Below are positions 1 through 6,118 of a DNA stretch of 9,029 bases, one piece after another. Every line of letters starts with the position of its first letter. Position 1 is the stretch's first letter. The notes below the pieces were generated by a model. That model searched no databases and was not told the origin of the DNA. It saw nothing but the letters and a program-made list of their open reading frames with translations. Both the position numbers and the translations under genes were made by a program. The DNA comes from Nitrospirota bacterium (GTDB lineage: Bacteria; Nitrospirota; Thermodesulfovibrionia; Thermodesulfovibrionales; JdFR-88), in contig JAJYJB010000087.1 in assembly GCA_021789735.1 (NCBI GenBank), positions 1 through 9,029 of the forward strand, written 5' to 3'.

Positions 1-1
1 C

Positions 2-88
2 ATGGCTTACGGCTACAGAGACGTCAAATACTTCCTGCTCAAGATCCATCAGCACTGTGGCCTGCTCAGCCCCAGGCTTTCAACATAA
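2..88 (+). CDS. C-terminal end of an ISL3/IS204-like transposase (partial at the left edge)
   Basis: The frame is open from the window edge to a TAA at 86-88 and gives about 28 residues that include AYGYRDVKYFLLKIHQ. This resembles the conserved C-terminus of ISL3-family (IS204/IS1001/IS1165) DDE transposases, which typically end in a stretch like 'R-A-Y/F-G-Y/F-R-x-x-x-Y-F-x-L-K-I'. The catalytic domain would lie upstream, outside the window, so whether the element is intact cannot be judged. The ATG at position 2 is probably an internal Met of this conserved block rather than a start. The family call rests on remembered motif similarity over a very short stretch, so another transposase family remains possible. 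Confidence 0.55.
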   Translation: MAYGYRDVKYFLLKIHQHCGLLSPRLST

Positions 89-120
89 ATGCGAAAGAGG
101 GAAAATTTCGCACCCTTTCA
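89..120. repeat. Inverted-repeat-rich stretch after the transposase stop; possible right end of the insertion sequence
   Basis: GCGAAA at 91-96 is matched by its reverse complement TTTCGC at 106-111. An overlapping alternative pairs GAAAG-A-GGG (93-101) with CCCTTTC (113-119) with one bulged A. ISL3-type elements end in an inverted repeat soon after the transposase stop, so the boundary of the element probably lies here. The matching left end is not in the window, so this cannot be confirmed. The same bases could form a hairpin just ahead of the Shine-Dalgarno site of the next gene. Confidence 0.3.
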
Positions 121-122
121 AA

Positions 123-129
123 AAGGAGG
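123..129 (+). promoter_or_regulatory. Shine-Dalgarno site that fixes the start of the DUF883-like gene
   Basis: AAGGAGG at 123-129 lies 4 nt before the ATG at 134. The same frame also has an ATG at 89, directly after the transposase stop, but that one has no ribosome binding site. It would add 15 residues encoded by the inverted-repeat region and the Shine-Dalgarno site itself. The start at 134 is therefore preferred. Confidence 0.75.
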
Positions 130-133
130 AAAT

Positions 134-517
134 ATGGCCATCATGCCAACCCAATATACAGGGCGGCCCCCGGCCGGGGCGGCCCTTAAAGAAAAAGCCG
201 GCAGACTGGCAAAATCCGTCGTGGAGGAACAGAAAGCCAGGCTGGCCAAACAGATGGACATGCTCGCGGCCGCGCTCGCGCAGACCGCCGGACAATTGGC
301 GGAGCAGGAAGAAGGCAAGCAGATGTCCGGATATCTGCGGAGCATAGCGGGAAAAATGGAGCAGGCATCCGTTTATCTGGGAAATAGCGGCCTGGAGGAC
401 CTTCTTGAGGCCGCAAAGCGGCAGATACGGGACCGGCCTGCCCTGGTAATTGGAGGGGCCTTGATCACCGGCTACATCCTGGCGCGTTTGTCCGGCGGTA
501 TTCGCAGGTCAGCTTAA
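134..517 (+). CDS. Small tail-anchored membrane protein, DUF883/YqjD-ElaB-like
   Basis: The protein is 127 residues. Residues about 17-95 are Ala/Lys/Glu/Gln-rich and should form long amphipathic helices or a coiled coil. Residues about 102-118 (RPALVIGGALITGYILARL region) form one hydrophobic segment preceded by R-D-R-P, followed by a short basic tail GGIRRSA. This is the architecture of the E. coli YqjD/ElaB (DUF883) proteins, which are C-terminal tail-anchored inner-membrane proteins reported to bind ribosomes in stationary phase. Similarity here is mainly architectural and the full family signature is not clear, so function is inferred weakly. It leads a likely operon: the next gene, which starts 24 nt downstream, has a YqjE-like N-terminus, and yqjD-yqjE are also neighbours in E. 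coli. The start is set by the AAGGAGG at 123-129. Confidence 0.75.
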   Translation: MAIMPTQYTGRPPAGAALKEKAGRLAKSVVEEQKARLAKQMDMLAAALAQTAGQLAEQEEGKQMSGYLRSIAGKMEQASVYLGNSGLEDLLEAAKRQIRDRPALVIGGALITGYILARLSGGIRRSA

Positions 518-541
518 ACGGCCTGACAGGAGGTCTTAAAA

Positions 542-1309
542 ATGGCTGGAACAAAAGAGCTCTCTATAGGCGAACTATGCAGGGAACTGACCGGGGAGAT
601 AAAACTCCTTTTCAGAGAGGAGATGGAACTGGCACGCACAGAGTTTTCACAGAAAGCCACAAGGGCCGGCAGGGACGCGGCCTCTCTCGCCGCGGGAGTG
701 GCCCTCATCTTTGCGGGCCTTCTGGCGGCGCTTGCCTGCATCATCGCGGCTGTTTCGGCGGTCCTGCCTGTTTGGCTTTCAGCCCTTGCCGTGGGAGCCT
801 TTTTTTTGATAGTTGGCGCCCTGGTCCTGTTGCCCGGCATTAGCGACGTTGTAAAGGGCAGACTCAGACCGAGTTGCACTCTGGATTCCCTGAAAAAAAC
901 CGGCGATTCCCTGAGAGGGGCAAGGGTGGAAGCTCCGTCGCCTGAAAAAGAAATTCCAGGGACGCCCAAGGAGGCCCAAAAAATGCCTTCTGGCCGGAAA
1001 CTGCACGAAATGGATGAAATAGAGGCGGAAATGGAGAGCACACGCCAGGGCATGTGCCAGACGATAAGCGAGCTTCAGCAAAAACTCTCGCCCTCGCACC
1101 AGGCGGAAGATGCCGGTCGAAGGATCAGAAAGACGGCATTTTGGAAAATGGTCTCCTCCAGGGGCAAGGCGGGGAAGACAGCCTCAAAAGCGGCCCGGGT
1201 CATGAAAGAAAATCCGATACCTGTTTTCATGGCCGCGGCCGGCATAAGCTGGCTGATAACAAAAGGTGCCCGGCAAAAAAGGGGCGGATGGACCTTTTGG
1301 AATAATTAA
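542..1309 (+). CDS. Membrane protein fusing a YqjE/Holin-X-like domain to a DUF3618-like domain
   Basis: The protein is 255 residues. Residues about 8-105 match the Holin-X/DUF1469 (YqjE) pattern: an amphipathic N-terminal helix with LFREEMELARTEF, then two transmembrane helices at about 47-70 and 77-99. Residues 110-155 form a charged Pro/Lys-rich linker. Residues about 157-184 carry I-E-A-E-M-E-S-T-R-Q-G-M and then T-I-S-E-L-Q-Q-K-L-S-P, which matches the DUF3618 signature (IEaeIerTRaemgeTidaLqerLsP). A third hydrophobic segment at about 224-240 follows an N-P-I-P motif, as in DUF3618 proteins. In other bacteria these domains are usually separate adjacent genes. The start has AGGAGGT at 528-534 with a 7-nt spacer. 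No enzymatic motif is visible. A role in envelope or membrane stress is inferred from the family only, and despite the domain name there is no evidence for phage lysis. Confidence 0.8.
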   Translation: MAGTKELSIGELCRELTGEIKLLFREEMELARTEFSQKATRAGRDAASLAAGVALIFAGLLAALACIIAAVSAVLPVWLSALAVGAFFLIVGALVLLPGISDVVKGRLRPSCTLDSLKKTGDSLRGARVEAPSPEKEIPGTPKEAQKMPSGRKLHEMDEIEAEMESTRQGMCQTISELQQKLSPSHQAEDAGRRIRKTAFWKMVSSRGKAGKTASKAARVMKENPIPVFMAAAGISWLITKGARQKRGGWTFWNN

Positions 1310-1332
1310 TTCACTTATACAGGGAGGGTTAT

Positions 1333-2046
1333 ATGAGAAAGGCATTTCTTCCGGCGCTCCTTGTGCTTCTGCTTTCGGCAACGCTGCTCAGGGCCGGAAT
1401 GCTTGAAGACGTGATGAAGCACGTGGGCGGCCCCGCAAAAGGTCCGGACGAGAGCACGACCGCAGCCGGCCTGAAGCAGGCTCTCTCCATAGGCACTGAG
1501 AACGCTGTCAAAAGCGTGTCCCGGACAAATGGCTATTTCGGCAACCAGGCCATCAAGATACTGATGCCTGAAAAGATACGCAAGGTGGCCGACGTGCTTG
1601 GAAAGATCGGGTACCAAAAGCAGGTGGACGAGTTCGTGATGAGCATGAACAGGGCCGCCGAGAAGGCGGCCCCAAAGGCAAAGGCCATTTTTATTGACGC
1701 GATCAAAGGCATGTCCATTGAAGACGCCAGGAAGATCCTTGGCGGAGGGGACACCGCCGCCACTGAATATTTCGAACAGAAGACCCGCGGCAAACTCTAT
1801 GACGAATTCAAGCCCGTTATTTCCTCCAGCATGAACCAGGTCGGCTGCACGCGCTCTTACAAGGAGATGATGGGCAAATATGATTCCATCCCTTTTGTGA
1901 GCAAGCAGTCTCTTGACCTTGACCACTATGTGACCAACAAGGCCCTGGACGGGCTCTTCTACATGGTAGGCCAGGAAGAAGAAAAGATCCGGACCGATCC
2001 GGCCGCAAGGGTGACAGACCTTCTGAAGACAGTCTTCGGGAAATAG
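1333..2046 (+). CDS. Exported DUF4197 family protein
   Basis: The protein is 237 residues and starts with a classic Sec signal peptide: MRK, a Leu-rich core, and a probable cleavage after L-R-A at residue 21. There is no lipobox Cys. The mature part has the DUF4197 hallmarks in order: GLKQALSIGTENAVKSV (46-62), NGYFGNQAIKILMP (66-79), MNRAAEKAAPKAKAIF (105-120), AATEYFEQKT (142-151), LDHYVTNKALDGLF (196-209), and the C-terminal IRTDPAARVTDLLKTVFGK. The family is widespread in Gram-negative bacteria, helical, periplasmic or envelope-associated, and has no established biochemical function. The length is normal for the family and the gene looks intact. GGGAGG at 1322-1327 lies 5 nt before the ATG. 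The gap to the previous stop is 23 nt, so it is probably co-transcribed with the two small membrane proteins. Confidence 0.92.
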   Translation: MRKAFLPALLVLLLSATLLRAGMLEDVMKHVGGPAKGPDESTTAAGLKQALSIGTENAVKSVSRTNGYFGNQAIKILMPEKIRKVADVLGKIGYQKQVDEFVMSMNRAAEKAAPKAKAIFIDAIKGMSIEDARKILGGGDTAATEYFEQKTRGKLYDEFKPVISSSMNQVGCTRSYKEMMGKYDSIPFVSKQSLDLDHYVTNKALDGLFYMVGQEEEKIRTDPAARVTDLLKTVFGK

Positions 2047-2193
2047 CCGGGCATGGAATTCAGCCGCCGCGGGATTGAACGGCAGCCGTTTCGCGCCACC
2101 CTCCCCAGGCGCCATCCGGGGCCAGTCCCCTAAAGGCTGCATGAACCCTCCCGGCCCGCGGACCATCAACATGGCCCCTGATGCAGTCCCGTT
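2047..2193. other. Convergent intergenic region without a convincing terminator
   Basis: This 147-bp gap separates the stops of the convergent DUF4197 and DUF748 genes. It contains a short hairpin-forming interrupted palindrome (AACGG-CAG-CCGTT, 2078-2090) and a GGGG-CCAGT-CCCC hairpin (2118-2130). Neither is followed by a U-run on either strand. I see no coding potential beyond shadow frames. Confidence 0.5.
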
Positions 2194-5100
2194 TTATTTC
2201 AGCTTCAGGTCAACCCTGCCGCCGCTGAGCTTCTCTTTCTTTTCAGTGCCCGGCGTTTTTGCCTCCACCAGAAAAACCCGCTTGGGGTCAACCTGTCCGG
2301 ATTTAAGGATATAGTCCTTCACCGCCTTGGCCCGCCGGACGGCAAGCGCCCTCAATTCGTTATCGGTCACCTGTATATTGGTAAGCATCAGCTTCTCCAT
2401 CTCTGGCACGGGCAGGCCCTTTACAAAGCCAAGTATGTTCCGGGGCTTCGGGAATTTGGCCGCCTTGTAAGCCTTTTTCAGATACGTGGGATACTCCTCC
2501 TTGCTCACCTGCACCTCGTCCACAGGGACTGTTGGGCCTCCCTTTGCCGACATTTCTTTCCATTTCTGGAACTTGATCTCTCTCTGAAACAGATACTGCC
2601 TCAACCCTTCCCGGTCCTTTTCAGGGTCCACGTGGCCTTCTATCTCCAGCTGCAGCGACGGTCTCTCATAAAGCGCCTTGACTACGGAATCCAGTTTTTT
2701 GGCCTGATCTGCGCTGATAGCGGCCATGCCCGGGGCGAACTCCACATGGCTCAGGTCCGCTCCTCCCCCGAATATCTTGCTCAAAAGAGAAAATGGCGAC
2801 GTGGCCGCCTTTACGAGTAAATTCACAATGACCTTCAGGATGATCCTGCCCAGGCTGAACTTGGGGTCATTGATATAACCCGACACCGGCACGTCCAGAT
2901 TTATGTCCCCGTTCCTGTCCTTAAGCAGCGCTATGGCGAGCCTGACCGGCAGCCTGGTTGCCACAGGGCTTTCCACTTTGTCCCCCAGGGTGAGCTGGTC
3001 CAGGAAGATGTGGTTCTGGGCGTCGAGCTTCTTTTTTACGATGAGGTACTGCATGGAAAGAAAGAGCTTCCCCTTCCGGATGGTGTAGCCGATATGCCTT
3101 CCGGAGTACGGGGTCAGAGAGCTGAGGTCCATGTCCTTGAAGTCTATCTTCAGGTCCACATACAGGTCCTTCCTCAGCGGGTTAATCTTCCCTGTGATCT
3201 CAAGAGGGGCGTAATTGTCCAGCTTCCCAATGAGGTCCACGTCGGCCATGGCGCTCTCAACCGAGGAGAGCCCCGATATGCGGCCGCCTATGTCCAGGAG
3301 GTTCGCCGAGTAGTTGGGCTTTATATGCCTGTCCGTGAAGTTGATCGTTCCGCCCTGCATCGTTACAGAGCGTATTTGGATCATCCTGGGCACCGGGGAG
3401 CTGACAGCCTGCCGGACAGGCCCCGGCGCCGCGCGTCCCTGCGGCCGGGAAGCGGGAGGCCCGGCGGCCGCAGGCTTCAAAAAAATATCCCGCAGGTTTA
3501 TCACCCCGTTTTGCTCTATGATGAGGCGCGAATAAAAGTCGGTCAGGGCGACCTTGTCTATGTGCAGGTTAAGAGGGCCGTAGCTGGCTGACAGGCCCCC
3601 CAGATGAAGGGAGCCCCATTTAAGGAATTCATCCCCCCTGGCTTTATCGAGCGAGTTGAAGCGCGAAAGGGTGGCCTCCCCTTTGTATGATGCGGCCACT
3701 TTGCCCGCGGAGTACCGAAGGCTTATATCGCCTCCGGCTGAAACGTCACCGCCGGTCACAAGTATCTTGACCCTGTTTGTGAAGTAGGGCTGAAATGGAA
3801 CGATGTCCAGCCGGTTAAGGTCGAGCCTTGCCCGGACGGCAAGCGGGTTGATGCCCACCGTTGCCCGCACCTTGAGGCTTCCTCTTCCCCCCATCCTGCA
3901 CCTGAGCAGGACGCTTCCCCTGCTGCCCCTGGCGGTGGAGATGTTCCTGCCGTCCAGGCTGATGCGGCTTATGGAGTAGTTAACGGGCGAAGCGGGCTTC
4001 ATATCCGACATCCGCACCGCAAAGCCGCGGGCAAAGACCTTCTTAAGTGTGATTAGCCACGCCTGCGGCGCGCCGGCCCTGACCGGCCTTGTCTCCCCGG
4101 CCCGGCCTTCCGGGGGCCTGGCAAAGAGCCCCCCGATGTTCAGAGTGCCGTCCTTGCGGCGGTCAACCGCGACCATCCCCTTTCTGGTCTCAACCTCGCC
4201 GATGACCATCACCTTTTTAAGGAGGTCCACATCCGTCCCTTTCATGGAGAAAACCGGCAAATCCAGGAAATCCTTTTTTTCATGCCTCCTTTTCAGTTTC
4301 AGGCCCTCCACGCTGAGGGACATGTCCGAAAGGCGCTCTTTCTCTTCCCCGGGCCCTTCCGGGACTTCATAGGAGAAGCGGGACTCAAAAAGACCCATTT
4401 TCCCGCCCGCGATTTCGAACCGCACTGCCTTCCCGTAATAAGGCCCATATTTTCTAAGAGGCACATTCTCAAGCTTGAGCTCCCCGTCCGCCGAAAGCGG
4501 CTTTACGGAAAAATCACCGCTCACCTCGAGCGATTCGTTTGCCTCTGTCTTAAGCGATAGTTCAAGCGCCGCTTTTTTCCCAGGGGCCGTGGAAAAGTGG
4601 CTTATCTTCATGTTCACGGGCTCGATCCTGGTATGGAAAAGCTTTCCGCCGTTTGACCTGTCCGTAAAGACCAGCCGCCCGTTCTTAATGGCCATCTCAT
4701 CGGCGTCTATGCGCGGGGCTGGTTGTTTTTTCCCCGGAGTTTTGCCGGTCTTTTTTTTGGGGAGCAGCGCCAAGATGTCCACCCTGCCCCCGCGGCCGCG
4801 GACAACATTGACCTGGGGCGACGTAAGGACCAGCCTTGAGAGGTGCGCCGTTCTCGCAAAAAGTTCTGAAGATTTGATGGACATGAGTATCTTTGGGAAA
4901 TATGCGACGGGCCTGCCGCCCCTGTCTTCCACCCTCAGGTCATCAAGCGAGACATCGCCCGAGAGGCCAAGGGAAGGGCCCCTGTCCTTATATTGGACAT
5001 ACTTAATATGAGTGTTGACGTTGAGGTAGCCCGAAGGGACCCTGAAATCCGTCTTGAACGGGACATAGGGGAGATAGTGGGTAAGGTCAAGGTCCTTAAC

Positions 5101-5793
5101 ATGCAGATCGATCGATGTCTCAAGGGACCTCGAAAATGGTTTCGTTCTGCCTGCTAAAGATATCAGCTTGCCGTTTACAAGCGCTTGAGCGGAAGGCTGC
5201 ACATAGACGCCCGTGTAATAGGGAATGTCAGATATAAAGGGGATGGTCAAACGGAGTTTTCTCACCGTATGACGCACCTGCTTCGGGCCGTCAAAGAAAT
5301 CCACGCTCCCGTCAAATATCTGTATGTTGTTCACTGAAAATCTCATGGGTGTTGAGGACACCGGTTTTTTTGGCCCCTTTTCAAGGAGGTCCGAGAAGTT
5401 ATAGCTCAGGTCCGGGTTGCGCCTGATATTCAGATACGGTCCCACCAGCCGGAGGTCCCGTATGACCAGCGCACGCTTCAAAATGGAGACACTCTGGAGG
5501 TTGACATACAGCTTGTCAAAGGAGAAAAAGGTCCCGGCCCCGCTCCGATTTTTGACTTTGAGCCCGTCAACCGACACCGACAGCACGAAGGGGTTCACCT
5601 TTATCTGCCGGATAATGACCTGGCGATGGAGCCGTACGGAGAGTTTATTTGTAAGATAGGACCTGAGAACCGTGGGCAGAATGAAAAAACCGGTTACCGA
5701 ATAGACAAGAAGGAATGCAAGGAGCGCCAAAACGGCTTTTTTCAGGGCTGATGAATGCCTCAGCCTCCGCCACCTGCCCGTGTCCTTCCCCAT
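2194..5793 (-). CDS. Large AsmA-like DUF748 envelope protein with a C-terminal OmpA-like region
   Basis: The protein is 1199 residues. A basic N-terminus is followed by one transmembrane anchor at about 20-42, so the rest should lie in the periplasm. Residues about 45-145 carry the DUF748 start: a small amphipathic block, VNPFVLSVSVDGLKV, FFSFDKLYVNLQ, IRDLRLVGPYLNIRR and YNFSDLL. The middle is beta-rich and repetitive, as in AsmA-clan proteins (AsmA, YhdP, TamB) that form long lipid-conducting or assembly-assisting periplasmic structures. Two low-complexity linkers, Lys/Pro-rich near 343-360 and Ala/Pro/Arg-rich near 769-800, divide it into three parts. The C-terminus has IEGHVD (1051-1056), and after a family-typical insert NELRALAVRRAKAVKDYIL and RVDLKLK, which resemble an OmpA-like fold. 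The start has AAAGGTG (minus strand, 5801-5807) with a 7-nt spacer. The gene looks intact. The exact role, such as lipid transport or envelope assembly, is inferred. Confidence 0.9.
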   Translation of the reverse strand: MGKDTGRWRRLRHSSALKKAVLALLAFLLVYSVTGFFILPTVLRSYLTNKLSVRLHRQVIIRQIKVNPFVLSVSVDGLKVKNRSGAGTFFSFDKLYVNLQSVSILKRALVIRDLRLVGPYLNIRRNPDLSYNFSDLLEKGPKKPVSSTPMRFSVNNIQIFDGSVDFFDGPKQVRHTVRKLRLTIPFISDIPYYTGVYVQPSAQALVNGKLISLAGRTKPFSRSLETSIDLHVKDLDLTHYLPYVPFKTDFRVPSGYLNVNTHIKYVQYKDRGPSLGLSGDVSLDDLRVEDRGGRPVAYFPKILMSIKSSELFARTAHLSRLVLTSPQVNVVRGRGGRVDILALLPKKKTGKTPGKKQPAPRIDADEMAIKNGRLVFTDRSNGGKLFHTRIEPVNMKISHFSTAPGKKAALELSLKTEANESLEVSGDFSVKPLSADGELKLENVPLRKYGPYYGKAVRFEIAGGKMGLFESRFSYEVPEGPGEEKERLSDMSLSVEGLKLKRRHEKKDFLDLPVFSMKGTDVDLLKKVMVIGEVETRKGMVAVDRRKDGTLNIGGLFARPPEGRAGETRPVRAGAPQAWLITLKKVFARGFAVRMSDMKPASPVNYSISRISLDGRNISTARGSRGSVLLRCRMGGRGSLKVRATVGINPLAVRARLDLNRLDIVPFQPYFTNRVKILVTGGDVSAGGDISLRYSAGKVAASYKGEATLSRFNSLDKARGDEFLKWGSLHLGGLSASYGPLNLHIDKVALTDFYSRLIIEQNGVINLRDIFLKPAAAGPPASRPQGRAAPGPVRQAVSSPVPRMIQIRSVTMQGGTINFTDRHIKPNYSANLLDIGGRISGLSSVESAMADVDLIGKLDNYAPLEITGKINPLRKDLYVDLKIDFKDMDLSSLTPYSGRHIGYTIRKGKLFLSMQYLIVKKKLDAQNHIFLDQLTLGDKVESPVATRLPVRLAIALLKDRNGDINLDVPVSGYINDPKFSLGRIILKVIVNLLVKAATSPFSLLSKIFGGGADLSHVEFAPGMAAISADQAKKLDSVVKALYERPSLQLEIEGHVDPEKDREGLRQYLFQREIKFQKWKEMSAKGGPTVPVDEVQVSKEEYPTYLKKAYKAAKFPKPRNILGFVKGLPVPEMEKLMLTNIQVTDNELRALAVRRAKAVKDYILKSGQVDPKRVFLVEAKTPGTEKKEKLSGGRVDLKLK

Positions 5794-5856
5794 CTGTCTT
5801 CACCTTTCCGCGCGTGTTCCTGCAGATTTCCCAACGAAGGACGACTCTATGGATAT

Positions 5857-5884
5857 ATTGTACTACTTAATTGCGGCCTGTGAG
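5857..5884 (-). promoter_or_regulatory. Candidate sigma-70-type promoter of the DUF748 gene
   Basis: Read on the minus strand there is a -10 TACAAT (plus-strand 5857-5862) with a -35 CTCACA (5879-5884) 16 bp upstream. The -10 matches the consensus at 5 of 6 positions and the -35 at 4 of 6. Transcription would start near 5850, leaving a leader of about 57 nt with a Shine-Dalgarno site before the ATG at 5793. This is a visual match only. Confidence 0.4.
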
Positions 5885-5920
5885 ATTAACAGGGGCACGG
5901 AATTTTTTGCACGGTCAAAA

Positions 5921-5934
5921 AAAATGGCCATTTT
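5921..5934. promoter_or_regulatory. Perfect 14-bp palindrome, candidate operator
   Basis: AAAATGGCCATTTT reads identically on both strands. It is preceded by four more A residues (5917-5920). It sits 37 bp upstream of the candidate DUF748 promoter -35 and about 150 bp upstream of the candidate glgP -35. A symmetric site in a divergent promoter region suits a dimeric regulator, but no known consensus was recognised. Confidence 0.35.
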
Positions 5935-6021
5935 ACAGTGCCTGTATCAATCTCCGGGCGTTGACACTGCATCAATTAAGGATGTTTTGTTTATTAAGGG
6001 GCGGAACCCGGGCCTGACAGG

Positions 6022-6043
6022 GGACTGCCGCCTGTGCGGGTCC
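6022..6043. other. Possible hairpin in the glgP upstream region
   Basis: GGAC (6022-6025) pairs with GTCC (6040-6043) and CCGC (6028-6031) pairs with GCGG (6036-6039) around a CTGT loop, with a 2-nt bulge on the left arm. A competing fold pairs ACCCG (6006-6010) with CGGGT (6037-6041) and ACAGG (6017-6021) with CCTGT (6031-6035). No U-run follows. If glgP is transcribed from 6119, this lies upstream of the mRNA and would have no RNA role in it. Confidence 0.2.
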
Positions 6044-6083
6044 GAAGGGACGGTCTTCCCCTGGCCCCCTTTATCTTGTTCTG

Positions 6084-6112
6084 TTTACTGGCCTGATTTT
6101 TCATGATTTAAT
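6084..6112 (+). promoter_or_regulatory. Candidate extended -10 promoter of glgP, placed for a leaderless transcript
   Basis: A -35 TTTACT (6084-6089, 4 of 6 consensus positions) is 17 bp from a -10 TTTAAT (6107-6112, 5 of 6). The -10 is preceded by TG plus one base (6104-6106), the extended -10 motif. Normal spacing puts +1 at 6119, the A of the glgP ATG. There is no Shine-Dalgarno sequence before this ATG, which agrees with a leaderless mRNA. Confidence 0.5.
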
Positions 6113-6118
6113 TTGATT

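Larger units (their letters stand above)
5794..6118. other. Divergent intergenic regulatory region between the DUF748 gene and glgP
   Basis: This 325-bp stretch lies between two divergently transcribed genes and is more AT-rich in places than its neighbours. It holds a candidate minus-strand promoter (5857-5884), a perfect 14-bp palindrome (5921-5934), a perfect -35 TTGACA (5961-5966) that lacks a good -10, a G/C-rich hairpin (6022-6043) and a candidate glgP promoter (6084-6112). A 108-codon open frame across most of it has no ribosome binding site and no recognisable protein features, so I do not call a gene here. Confidence 0.65.

Noticed and set aside
89..133. An upstream ATG at 89 that would extend the DUF883-like protein by 15 residues
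   Set aside because: It has no ribosome binding site, and the extension would be encoded by the inverted-repeat region and the Shine-Dalgarno site of the downstream ATG.
542..850. Phage holin function for the Holin-X-like domain
   Set aside because: No endolysin or other phage gene is nearby, and YqjE/Holin-X proteins in this context are chromosomal inner-membrane proteins.
1315..2172. A 285-codon minus-strand frame opposite the DUF4197 gene
   Set aside because: It is a shadow of the DUF4197 coding strand, whose family motifs and signal peptide are unmistakable. The minus frame has His/Gly-rich composition with no domain.
5866..5980. Inverted copies CTTAATTG (5866-5873) and CAATTAAG (5973-5980) flanking the 14-bp palindrome
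   Set aside because: An 8-bp AT-rich inverted match is expected by chance about once in a region of this size, and the match does not extend further.
5780..6106. A 108-codon plus-strand open frame in the divergent intergenic region
   Set aside because: It starts inside the DUF748 gene's 5' end, has no Shine-Dalgarno site at either ATG (5780 or 5849), shows no family features, and overlaps the palindrome and promoter-like sites.
6103..6111. A two-codon open frame ATG-ATT-TAA just upstream of glgP, as a possible leader peptide
   Set aside because: It overlaps the candidate -10 box, has no ribosome binding site and is too short to carry information.
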